Assembly (NCBI GenBank): GCA_031254385.1
Contig: JAIRUO010000090.1
Span: forward strand, 1-5,640
Length of the DNA stretch: 5,640 nt
Direction: 5' to 3'
Source: Treponema sp.
GTDB taxonomy: Bacteria > Spirochaetota > Spirochaetia > Treponematales > Breznakiellaceae
Shown: piece by piece, positions 1 through 5,443 of the stretch
Numbering within the stretch: position 1 is the first letter of the stretch
Layout of the letters: the number at the start of each line of letters is the position of its first letter
The notes under the pieces: model-generated
What the model saw: only the letters and a program-made list of their open reading frames with translations
Told to the model about the DNA's origin: nothing
Database searches by the model: none
Position numbers and translations under genes: made by a program

Positions 1-245
<245 letters not shown>

Positions 246-249
246 TTAT

Positions 250-255
250 ATTATA
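250..255 (-). promoter_or_regulatory. Candidate -10 box of the GAPDH gene
   Basis: Read on the minus strand this is a perfect TATAAT, 41 bases upstream of the GAPDH start codon. No good -35 hexamer lies 16-18 bp further upstream; AGTCCA is found at a 17-bp spacing. The promoter is therefore either activator-dependent or misassigned. The palindrome at 255-273 fills the region where the -10/-35 spacer would be. Confidence 0.4.
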
Positions 256-273
256 GTAGAAGATATGTCTACT
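255..273. promoter_or_regulatory. 19-bp inverted repeat, possible operator between the divergent genes
   Basis: Perfect 6-bp arms AGTAGA (255-260) and TCTACT (268-273) flank a 7-base centre. It directly abuts, and shares one base with, the candidate TATAAT of the GAPDH gene. It also lies about 35 bp upstream of the 308-850 gene, so a bound protein could affect both. The arms are short and the region is AT-rich, so chance is possible. No regulator is recognisable from the half-site. Confidence 0.35.
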
Positions 274-307
274 GGACTTATTAATTATTTCAATCAATAC
301 TAATTAT

Positions 308-850
308 ATGAAGAAAATATCATGTATTTTTATAGCCGTTATTTTTGCGGCATTGCCTGTATATGCGGCTGAGCCAGCAGGCAATGATCCCCCCAAAACT
401 CCTGCTGCCAGCACTGTCAATATAAGTGCCGGTTTTACTTTTGCAAGCAATCCCAAGCTATATGGCGGGCATTTTGAATTGGGCATAGTTCTGTTCCGGA
501 AAGCATTTTACCTTACCAACAGATTTATGCTGCGAGCCGGAGGCGTCACCTTCGATGGTATGGATACTACCTTATTGACCCTGTCAGAAAAACTGGTTCT
601 TGGCCGTTCAGACGGTTTTGGCGAAGGCACATACGTCTATCTTGAAGGCGGGGCAGGCACTTACGGCAATGCCAGTTCAGCTTTTTTTAAGAACTGGGCA
701 TTCAGCTTTGGATTCGGGGGCGGCTTCGAAATAGGCGACATAGGCTTTGGCGCCATATACATAGAAGTGGGATACCTGGGCCAGCAAATAGGATCAAGCT
801 TCCCCAAAAGCGGTGTAGTGGTTCAAACCGGCTGGCGGATTTTTCTATAA
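308..850 (+). CDS. Exported small beta-barrel-like outer-membrane protein, unknown function
   Basis: I do not recognise this protein. A clear type I signal peptide (MKK, then hydrophobic 5-17, PVYA ending at 20) would be cut near A20/A21, with no lipobox Cys. A short Pro/Ala-rich linker (22-35) follows. The rest consists of alternating aromatic/hydrophobic and small residues in strand-length runs: VNISAGFTFA, GGHFELGIVLF, RFMLRAGGVTF, TYVYLEGGAG, AFSFGFGGGFEI, FGAIYIEVGYL and VVVQTGWRIFL. That suggests a small outer-membrane barrel of about eight strands, or a periplasmic beta sandwich. The chain ends in Phe-Leu, as does the exported protein encoded at 1809-2519. The ATG at 308 has no Shine-Dalgarno match in the 20 bases before it. 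No other in-frame start gives a signal peptide, so I keep it. The gene is alone in its direction, and tandem repeats begin at the base after its stop codon. Confidence 0.82.
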   Translation: MKKISCIFIAVIFAALPVYAAEPAGNDPPKTPAASTVNISAGFTFASNPKLYGGHFELGIVLFRKAFYLTNRFMLRAGGVTFDGMDTTLLTLSEKLVLGRSDGFGEGTYVYLEGGAGTYGNASSAFFKNWAFSFGFGGGFEIGDIGFGAIYIEVGYLGQQIGSSFPKSGVVVQTGWRIFL

Positions 851-881
851 TAGGATTTAGGATGTAGGATACAGGATTTAG
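851..881. repeat. Heptamer tandem repeat, TAGGATN x4
   Basis: Four 7-bp units are in register: TAGGATT (851-857), TAGGATG (858-864), TAGGATA (865-871) and CAGGATT (872-878), followed by a partial TAG. The array starts immediately after the TAA of the upstream gene. It is the first of three repeat families in the 851-967 spacer. Confidence 0.85.
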
Positions 882-908
882 TAATTCTAACCCCTAACCC
901 CTAAATCC
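873..908. repeat. Inverted repeat joining the two heptamer arrays; weak terminator candidate
   Basis: GGATTTAG (874-881) is complementary to CTAAATCC (901-908) across a 19-base loop. On the plus strand it is followed by the pyrimidine-rich CTTTTCTCCTTT (909-920). The stem could act as an intrinsic terminator for the 308-850 gene, but it has only 3 G/C of 8 pairs and a long loop. Pairing may simply follow from the two arrays being near reverse complements. Confidence 0.35.
887..907. repeat. Heptamer tandem repeat, CTAACCC x3 (telomere-like)
   Basis: Units are CTAACCC (887-893), CTAACCC (894-900) and the diverged CTAAATC (901-907). The complementary strand reads as GGGTTAG-type repeats. They are in opposite orientation to the related TAGGATT units just upstream. 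Such short heptamers resemble the intergenic short tandemly repeated repetitive sequences known in cyanobacteria; the comparison is by pattern only. Confidence 0.75.
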
Positions 909-910
909 CT

Positions 911-967
911 TTTCTCCTTTGTGCCTTTGCACCTTTGTGCCTTTGTGTGAGATAATAAAAGGAGAAA
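911..967. repeat. 10-bp inverted repeat flanking the octamer array
   Basis: TTTCTCCTTT (911-920) and AAAGGAGAAA (958-967) are perfect reverse complements separated by 37 bases that hold most of the octamer array. The right arm ends at the base before the stop codon of the minus-strand epimerase gene. It could bracket an inserted element or form a stem in either transcript. There is no U-tract on the minus side, so I do not call it a terminator. Confidence 0.5.
917..948. repeat. Octamer tandem repeat, CTTTGTGC x4
   Basis: Four 8-bp units are in register: CTTTGTGC (917-924), CTTTGCAC (925-932), CTTTGTGC (933-940) and CTTTGTGT (941-948). The second unit has its last four bases inverted (GCAC against GTGC), so neighbouring units can form tiny GTGC/GCAC hairpins. 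No open reading frame crosses this spacer. Confidence 0.85.
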
Positions 968-1768
968 TCAGTATATAAGAGAACGCAATAGTTTCAACGC
1001 TGCTGCGCCGTCTGCGGCAAGGTCTTGGCTTTTGGCTTCCACGCTGACCCGGCCTTCGTAGCCTATAGCTTTTAAGCGTGCAAAAAACAGACCGTAGTTT
1101 TCGCCGTCCCCGGGTTTGGGGAAAAGACGGCCTTCTTTTGACGCTATGTGCAGATGCCGCAAATCTGGGCCAGCTTCATTTATTACCGCAAAATCTTCAT
1201 CTTCCATTCTAAGATGATAGTAATCTATGAGGAGTTTTATATTGTCCAAAGATAAGTCCTGTACCAGTTCCAACCCCTCCGAGGCAGTGGTAATAAAATT
1301 GCTTTCATTTCTATTAAGAGGCTCCAATGCTATGGTTATTCCCAAAGGCGCAACTATTTCATCAATCTGGACAAGGAGCTCTTTTAATTGTACCAGAGCC
1401 GATTCATAAGGGAATCCCTGCGGAATGTTTTTCGCGCCCGAGCTACCCAAGACTATGATCTTTGCGCCCATGGCCGCTGCGCGTCCTGTTGCAGCTTTTA
1501 CATATTCGGTAATCAGATCGGGTTTTGCGTCCTCTCCGGTAAGCCGGATACGGGCAGGGAAAAAATTGTTGCAGGCTTCCATGGGAATGCCACCGGTGCG
1601 GATCTGGCGCAGAAGATCATTGAATTTTACATCGCTCAGATCCATGACCTGGGCCAGGGGCAGTTCGATATAGTCAAACCCCATTTTGGCGAATAGGGGA
1701 ATGGCCTCTTCCCCAACCTTTGACTCATTTTTAGCAGTCATGTTCATGCAGCAGCCTATCTTAAACAT
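968..1768 (-). CDS. Sugar-phosphate isomerase/epimerase family TIM barrel (D-tagatose 3-epimerase-like)
   Basis: This is a xylose isomerase-like TIM-barrel protein, probably a cytoplasmic metal-dependent ketose epimerase or isomerase. Numbered from the GTG one codon upstream, the four expected metal ligands sit in the right order and spacing: E150 (ALEPLNR), D183 (LLIDYYHL), H208 (LRHLHIA) and E245 (VSVEAK). They correspond to Glu152, Asp185, His211 and Glu246 of D-tagatose 3-epimerase. H186 in DYYHL and R205 are also family-typical. Length (266 aa) is close to the usual 260-290. Substrate cannot be read from the sequence; hydroxypyruvate isomerase or an inositol-pathway enzyme are alternatives. 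GTG (1771) and ATG (1768) are adjacent in frame; I chose ATG because GGAAGGG lies seven bases before it and only four before the GTG. The gene follows the 1809-2519 gene by 40 bp on the same strand with no terminator, so they are probably co-transcribed. Confidence 0.9.
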   Translation of the reverse strand: MFKIGCCMNMTAKNESKVGEEAIPLFAKMGFDYIELPLAQVMDLSDVKFNDLLRQIRTGGIPMEACNNFFPARIRLTGEDAKPDLITEYVKAATGRAAAMGAKIIVLGSSGAKNIPQGFPYESALVQLKELLVQIDEIVAPLGITIALEPLNRNESNFITTASEGLELVQDLSLDNIKLLIDYYHLRMEDEDFAVINEAGPDLRHLHIASKEGRLFPKPGDGENYGLFFARLKAIGYEGRVSVEAKSQDLAADGAAALKLLRSLIY

Positions 1769-1775
1769 CACTTTA

Positions 1776-1782
1776 CCCTTCC
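1776..1782 (-). promoter_or_regulatory. Ribosome binding site that decides the epimerase start
   Basis: GGAAGGG on the minus strand lies seven bases upstream of the ATG at 1768 and four upstream of the in-frame GTG at 1771. The longer spacing is nearer the usual optimum, so ATG is preferred. The difference is one residue. Confidence 0.65.
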
Positions 1783-1808
1783 GTAAAAATAAAATTCTAT
1801 TGCGTATC

Positions 1809-2519
1809 TCATAAAAATGTTATCCGCGCTCCTATACCAAAACGCCAGCCTTCAATGCCAGGAAGGTTTTCGTTTGTCCAGAGCTTATACAGGGGAAACC
1901 ACACCCTCAGATCAAGACCAAGCCGGAATTTTGTATTGAGCTCAAAGTCCAGACCTGAGCCAAATACCGGTAAAAGCCAGCGTCCCTTTGACCAGAAATA
2001 CTTGGCAACAGCACTGACTTCCTGCTTTATTTCTGCCAGGTTAGGATTCACCGCCGGTTTTAGATCAGGAGCCAAAAGGACTATACGCAGATCTGCGGCA
2101 AGCCCGCCAAATACCCGTAGAGTCATTGCGCGACCCTCAAGAAAGCCCGGGTAGAAATCATGAAAATAAACTCCCTGAGCACCCAGGACAGAACCCCACA
2201 CAAATGCAGACCTGTTCTCCCATGCCATAGGTACTGCCCTGTTAAGACCATCATCATAACCGTAAATAGCAAAATACATATCCAGAGAAATTTCAAGGCG
2301 AAAATGATTAAAAATAGGAAGGCCCAGGCCTGCCCCAAGGCTTGGCAGTATTGGCATGGGGTCCGAAAGGTTGCCGTTAGCTTCTGGAAAAAACAGAACA
2401 GAGCCTTCTGCGAACCAGGACAGGCGATCTTGCGCTTTTAGGGGAAAGATCGCAACAGTACACATTAAGATGGCAAATATCAGGCGAAGCAAAATACAGG
2501 AAGAAAAAAAACCTTTCAT
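1809..2519 (-). CDS. Exported beta-barrel-like outer-membrane protein, unknown function
   Basis: I recognise no family. From the ATG at 2519 (236 aa) the protein has a positively charged start (MKG), a hydrophobic core (residues 9-25, interrupted by R12) and a likely signal peptidase I site after A29 (FPLKA, then QDR). C20 is not in an acceptable lipobox because Met precedes it. The mature part has strand-like alternating stretches: SWFAEGSVLFF, GAGLGLPIF, FRLEISLDMYFAIYGY, SAFVWGSVLGAQGVYF, MTLRVFGGLAADLRIVLL, RWLLPVFGSGLDFEL, FRLGLDLRVWFPLY and GWRFGIGARITFL. This fits an 8-12-stranded outer-membrane barrel ending in Phe-Leu. The start is uncertain. ATG codons at 2522 and 2519 lack a Shine-Dalgarno site, while an in-frame TTG at 2546 has GGAG four bases before it but would lengthen the signal peptide by nine residues. 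It is probably co-transcribed with the downstream epimerase gene. Confidence 0.75.
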   Translation of the reverse strand: MKGFFSSCILLRLIFAILMCTVAIFPLKAQDRLSWFAEGSVLFFPEANGNLSDPMPILPSLGAGLGLPIFNHFRLEISLDMYFAIYGYDDGLNRAVPMAWENRSAFVWGSVLGAQGVYFHDFYPGFLEGRAMTLRVFGGLAADLRIVLLAPDLKPAVNPNLAEIKQEVSAVAKYFWSKGRWLLPVFGSGLDFELNTKFRLGLDLRVWFPLYKLWTNENLPGIEGWRFGIGARITFL

Positions 2520-2526
2520 CATAAAT

Positions 2527-2555
2527 ATTATACAATACTGTCGCAACTTTCTCCA
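2527..2555 (-). promoter_or_regulatory. Candidate promoter of the 1809-2519 gene
   Basis: On the minus strand TGGAGA (2555-2550, four of six matches to TTGACA) is 17 bp from a perfect TATAAT (2532-2527). Transcription would begin at about 2520, essentially on the ATG at 2519, giving a leaderless message. A competing reading takes GGAG in the same hexamer as the Shine-Dalgarno site of a TTG start at 2546, with transcription from TTGATA (2594-2589), 16 bp, TATTAG (2572-2567). Confidence 0.4.
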
Positions 2556-2578
2556 CTATCATGAGTCTAATATCCTAT

Positions 2579-2595
2579 ATTGACAAAATATCAAT
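2579..2595. promoter_or_regulatory. Palindrome covering the fabH -35 box
   Basis: Arms ATTGA (2579-2583) and TCAAT (2591-2595) flank seven bases. The left arm contains most of the fabH -35 box. On the other strand the right arm gives TTGATA, a possible -35 for the divergent gene. TTGA/TCAA half-sites recall fatty-acid regulators of the FabT type, but the spacing differs, so I do not assign a regulator. Confidence 0.35.
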
Positions 2596-2607
2596 TTTTG
2601 TTATAAT
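2580..2607 (+). promoter_or_regulatory. fabH promoter, consensus -35 and extended -10
   Basis: Consensus TTGACA (2580-2585) is separated by 16 bp from consensus TATAAT (2602-2607). TG at 2599-2600, one base before the -10 box, makes it an extended -10. Predicted transcription starts near 2614, leaving about 57 bases of leader before the fabH ATG at 2671. This is the strongest promoter match in the window. Its layout, including the spacer half ATTTTTGT, recurs before fabD. Confidence 0.8.
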
Positions 2608-2616
2608 GACAAAAAT
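2594..2616. promoter_or_regulatory. 23-bp palindrome centred on the fabH -10 box, likely operator
   Basis: Perfect 8-bp arms ATTTTTGT (2594-2601) and ACAAAAAT (2609-2616) surround a 7-base centre that contains the whole TATAAT. A dimeric protein bound here would block RNA polymerase, so repression is the natural reading. The left arm is present again in the fabD promoter, the right arm is not. Confidence 0.55.
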
Positions 2617-2635
2617 AGTTAAAATGTCATTATAA
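2601..2635. promoter_or_regulatory. 11-bp inverted repeat overlapping the fabH -10 box and transcription start
   Basis: TTATAATGACA (2601-2611) and TGTCATTATAA (2625-2635) are perfect reverse complements with a 13-base loop. The right arm carries a second ATTATAA-like block on the other strand. It shares its left arm with the palindrome at 2594-2616, so the two cannot both be extruded or folded at once. It may be a second operator, or a hairpin at the 5' end of the transcript. Confidence 0.5.
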
Positions 2636-2670
2636 TTGCTTTTGATGAATTCTATATTACAGAGGGTGTT

Positions 2671-3696
2671 ATGGCAATTGAGATAATAGGAACCGGAAAA
2701 TATGTTCCGCCTCGCAGGGTTACAAACGATGAATTAGCTTTAGAGAGGGCTCTTGATACTTCAGATGAATGGATACGCTCCCATACGGGAATAGGTGCCA
2801 GGCACATCGCAGATGATGACATGGCCTGTAGCTATCTGGCTATTGAGGCAAGCCGCGAAGCCCTGGCTATGGCAGAGCCGGGCTTATCGCTTGAGCAAGC
2901 GGCTCTGACTTTGGACTTGATAGTCCTGGCCACTGTAACAGGCGATTATTTCGGCTGCCCTTCCACTGCCTGTATAGTCCAGGACAAACTAGGCGCAAAG
3001 AAGGCCGCCGCAATGGATATATTGGCAGGATGTACAGGCTTTATTTACGCCATGGAAACTGCGGCAGCCTTGCTCGAGGCGAGTCCTGACAGGAAGCGGG
3101 CCCTAGTTATAGGTTCCGAGGTACTCTGCAAGTTTGCGGACTGGAGCGATCGAGGAAGCTGCGTTCTCTTTGGCGATGGTGCGGGCGCTGCTATTATAGA
3201 AAAAACAGCCCCTTCAAACGGGGCAGGAGAAAAACGGGGCTTATTGAGGACAGCCATTTATGCGGACGGCTCCGGGGCTGAGGTTTTATTCATCAAGGGC
3301 GGCGGCTCCAAAGAGCTTTTCAAAAACGGACAAACCTTGGAAAAATCCATCCATGTTGTAATAAACGGCCAGGCTGTCTATAACTTTGCGGTTAAGGTAT
3401 TGGTAGAAACGGTAAACGAGTTACTGGCCAGGGAAGGAATTACCATGAATGATCTGGCCCTGATCATTCCCCATCAGGCAAACGCACGTATAGTTCAGGC
3501 TGCGGCAAAACGGCTAAAAGTCCCGGAAGAAAAGTTCTATCTTAATATAGAGGAATATGCCAACACATCGGCGGCAACTATTCCCATTGCCATGGACGAA
3601 CTGAACCGTGCTGGAAAATTAAAGCGAGGGGACCTCATAATGACTGTTGGATTCGGCGCTGGCCTGACCTACGGCGGAAACATTATTCGTTGGTAG
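2671..3696 (+). CDS. fabH: Beta-ketoacyl-ACP synthase III
   Basis: This enzyme begins fatty acid synthesis by condensing an acyl-CoA, usually acetyl-CoA, with malonyl-ACP to give a 3-ketoacyl-ACP. It has the thiolase fold. The catalytic triad is complete: C121 in LAGCTGF, H268 in IIPHQANARI and N298 in YANTSAATIP, matching Cys112, His244 and Asn274 of the E. coli enzyme. Other signatures are the N-terminal GTGKYVPP, TSDEWIRSHTGI (30-41), the VLFGDGAGA loop (165-173) and the C-terminal GFGAGLTYG (327-335). At 341 residues it is about 24 longer than the E. coli protein, with extra residues around 66-80 and 178-192 that do not touch the active site motifs. GAGGG at 2662-2666 precedes the ATG by four bases. 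It heads the fab cluster, has its own strong promoter, and is 50 bp from fabD, where a second promoter sits. Acyl-chain preference (straight or branched) cannot be told. Confidence 0.96.
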   Translation: MAIEIIGTGKYVPPRRVTNDELALERALDTSDEWIRSHTGIGARHIADDDMACSYLAIEASREALAMAEPGLSLEQAALTLDLIVLATVTGDYFGCPSTACIVQDKLGAKKAAAMDILAGCTGFIYAMETAAALLEASPDRKRALVIGSEVLCKFADWSDRGSCVLFGDGAGAAIIEKTAPSNGAGEKRGLLRTAIYADGSGAEVLFIKGGGSKELFKNGQTLEKSIHVVINGQAVYNFAVKVLVETVNELLAREGITMNDLALIIPHQANARIVQAAAKRLKVPEEKFYLNIEEYANTSAATIPIAMDELNRAGKLKRGDLIMTVGFGAGLTYGGNIIRW

Positions 3697-3698
3697 CC

Positions 3699-3726
3699 TT
3701 GACATTTCCACGATTTTTGTCATAAT
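3699..3726 (+). promoter_or_regulatory. Internal promoter in front of fabD, near-copy of the fabH promoter
   Basis: TTGACA (3699-3704), 16 bp, CATAAT (3721-3726), with TG at 3718-3719 as an extended -10. It starts two bases after the fabH stop codon. Aligned without gaps to the fabH promoter, 20 of 28 positions are identical, including the whole ATTTTTGT block (3713-3720). Transcription would start near 3733, within 15 bases of the fabD ATG, leaving the Shine-Dalgarno site close to the 5' end. Confidence 0.65.
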
Positions 3727-3746
3727 AGATCATGGGAGGATGAAGT

Positions 3747-4685
3747 ATGAACACAATTTTTTTATTCCCCGGACAGGGGGCTCAGTATCCCGGTATGGCT
3801 ATGGATCTTCTTGAAGCCGGAAAAGAAATAAAAGCTCTTATCAAGTTGGCTTCGGATATTATAGGAAAAGATATGGCTGATATGCTGGCCAATTCCAGCC
3901 CGGATATACTGAAACGCACGGACGTTTCGCAGCCGGCAATTACCCTGGCGAATCTGGCAGCCGCCGCTTACTTGGCGGAAAAGGGCATCAAGCCATCAGC
4001 AGCAGCGGGGTTTAGCTTAGGCGAATACGCGGCCCTGGCTGTTGCGGGCGTTATCAGCACGGAAGAATGTCTCTTACTGGTAAACCAGCGCGGAAAGGCA
4101 ATGCAGGCCGCCATAGACAAAATAGCCGAAACAGGCGCAGATGCACCCGGCATGGCGGCGGTTGTAGGGCTTGCGCCGGATCATGTAGAAACCTTGATCG
4201 CTATATGGAAAAAAGACGGCTTCTCTGACTTATATGCAGCTAATATAAATTCACCTAAGCAGGTAGTCGTATCCGGCAGCGCATCAGCCTTGGGCGCGGC
4301 TGAAGAACGCTTCAAAGACGCTGGCGCAAAGCGCTTTATACGGTTGCAAGTGGCTGGTCCGTATCATTCACCCTTTATGAAAGAAGCTGCAGAAGCCTTT
4401 GCATCCTCGCTGGAAAAAGTCGATTTCAAAGATCCGGCCATCCCGCTCTTTTCCAATGTTACGGGCAAACAGGTGCAGACCGGAGCGGAAGCAAAGTCCC
4501 TGGCCTTGCGGCAAATAGTAGAAAGCGTGCGCTGGACTGACGAAGAAAAAGCCCTGGCCGCCTTACAGCCGGATAGGCTCCTGGAAGTTGGCCCAGGGAA
4601 AGTTCTCCAGGGATTGTGGAAAGATTCAGGAAGTGAAACTCCTTGTCTGCCTGCCGGAACCGCAGAAGATATTGGAAAGTTATAG
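3747..4685 (+). CDS. fabD: Malonyl-CoA:ACP transacylase
   Basis: This enzyme transfers the malonyl group from CoA to acyl carrier protein, supplying the extender unit for FabH and FabF. It has the alpha/beta-hydrolase-like acyltransferase fold with a small ferredoxin-like subdomain. Visible signatures are the FPGQGAQ oxyanion loop (7-13), the nucleophile S90 in GFSLGEYAAL, R115 in QRGKAMQ for the malonyl carboxylate, N168 in NINSPKQVVVSG, catalytic H207 in GPYHSPFM, and VGPGKVLQGL near the C terminus (281-290). At 312 residues it has the usual length (E. coli 309). GGGAGGA at 3734-3740 lies six bases before the ATG. An ATG at 3732 in the same frame is closed by TGA after three codons, so the start is secure. 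Its stop codon overlaps the fabG ribosome binding site, which implies coupled translation. Confidence 0.96.
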   Translation: MNTIFLFPGQGAQYPGMAMDLLEAGKEIKALIKLASDIIGKDMADMLANSSPDILKRTDVSQPAITLANLAAAAYLAEKGIKPSAAAGFSLGEYAALAVAGVISTEECLLLVNQRGKAMQAAIDKIAETGADAPGMAAVVGLAPDHVETLIAIWKKDGFSDLYAANINSPKQVVVSGSASALGAAEERFKDAGAKRFIRLQVAGPYHSPFMKEAAEAFASSLEKVDFKDPAIPLFSNVTGKQVQTGAEAKSLALRQIVESVRWTDEEKALAALQPDRLLEVGPGKVLQGLWKDSGSETPCLPAGTAEDIGKL

Positions 4686-4694
4686 GAGATAGAT

Positions 4695-5429
4695 ATGAGG
4701 TTAGAAAATAAAAAAGCGCTTATTACGGGTGCGTATAGAGGAATCGGGAAAGTAATTGCCGATTTGTTTATTGCCGAGGGTGCGGAAGTCTGGGGACTTG
4801 ATTATAAAACCCCGGAGGATCTTTCGGCCCGTGTCGAAGAGGCAAAGGGAAAGCTCCACTGGGTAACCGCTGATCTTTCGGAATTAAGCGCGGTGGATGG
4901 GGTAATTGACGCCGCTGTAAAAGAAGCCGGAGGTTTTGACATACTTGTCAATAACGCTGGAATTACCAAAGACAACCTTTCATTCAGAATGTCCCTGGAA
5001 GAATGGCAGAAGGTGCTGGACATTAACTTAAGCGCTGCCTTTCTTGTTGCGCGTACTGTGGGCAGGGACATGATACGCAAGAGGGCTGGTTCCATTATCA
5101 ATATGTCCAGCGTTGTAGGTATGCACGGCAACGGCGGACAGGCAAATTATTCGGCAAGCAAGGCTGGGTTAATTGGCGTAACAAAGAGCCTGGCCCAGGA
5201 ATGTGCAAGCCGGAGCGTCAGGGTCAACGCCGTCGCGCCGGGCTTTATCGCCACGGATATGACCGCGGTGCTTCCCGAAGAAGTCAAGCAGAAGATGATG
5301 GATCAGGTTCCCCTTAAAAGAATGGGTACGCCAAAGGACATTGCGGAGGCTTGCCTGTTTTTGGCGTCTGACGCTTCAAGCTATATTACCGGACAGGTAC
5401 TTCCTGTTGACGGCGGAATGTTTATATAA
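4695..5429 (+). CDS. fabG: 3-oxoacyl-ACP reductase
   Basis: This is a short-chain dehydrogenase/reductase catalysing the first reduction of each elongation cycle, 3-ketoacyl-ACP to (R)-3-hydroxyacyl-ACP. The family landmarks are complete: nucleotide loop TGAYRGIG (11-18), D60 in TADLS, NNAG (86-89), and the catalytic set N111, S139, Y152 and K156. GNGGQANYSASKAG (145-158) and the C-terminal ITGQVLPVDGGM are typical of FabG. Length (244) equals that of E. coli FabG. Cofactor residues are unusual: Y14 and Y37 replace the E. coli Ser14 and Thr37, and D36 sits at the end of the second strand, as in NAD(H)-preferring relatives, so NADH use is possible. AGGAG (4684-4688) overlaps the fabD stop and is six bases from the ATG. 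fabF follows 14 bp after the stop. Another SDR activity is conceivable, but the operon makes FabG by far the likeliest. Confidence 0.94.
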   Translation: MRLENKKALITGAYRGIGKVIADLFIAEGAEVWGLDYKTPEDLSARVEEAKGKLHWVTADLSELSAVDGVIDAAVKEAGGFDILVNNAGITKDNLSFRMSLEEWQKVLDINLSAAFLVARTVGRDMIRKRAGSIINMSSVVGMHGNGGQANYSASKAGLIGVTKSLAQECASRSVRVNAVAPGFIATDMTAVLPEEVKQKMMDQVPLKRMGTPKDIAEACLFLASDASSYITGQVLPVDGGMFI

Positions 5430-5443
5430 GGAGTATTGAAAAC

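Noticed and set aside
887..910. G-quadruplex on the minus strand from the GGGG-TTA runs
   Set aside because: Only three runs of three or more G lie close together; a fourth needed for an intramolecular structure is absent.
873..920. Strong Rho-independent terminator after the 308-850 gene
   Set aside because: The stem is AT-rich with a 19-base loop and the T-tract is broken by C residues, so I list it only as a weak candidate within the repeat.
851..967. CRISPR array
   Set aside because: Units are only 7-8 bp, directly adjacent and without unique spacers; no cas genes are in the window.
1227..1696. Plus-strand open frames inside the epimerase gene
   Set aside because: They lie antisense to a gene with complete family motifs, show no domain or signal peptide, and are explained as shadow frames.
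2454..2519. Lipoprotein signal at Cys20 of the 1809-2519 product
   Set aside because: The residue before Cys is Met, not Gly, Ala or Ser, so it fails even a relaxed spirochaete lipobox; LKA followed by Gln is a better type I site.
1855..2583. Several open frames of 60-99 codons on both strands over the 1809-2519 gene
   Set aside because: Composition is not protein-like (many Arg, Lys, Ser and Cys), and none has a ribosome site or recognisable motif.
3732..3743. Three-codon leader ORF (ATG GGA GGA TGA) before fabD
   Set aside because: It coincides with the fabD Shine-Dalgarno sequence and is most simply a by-product of it.
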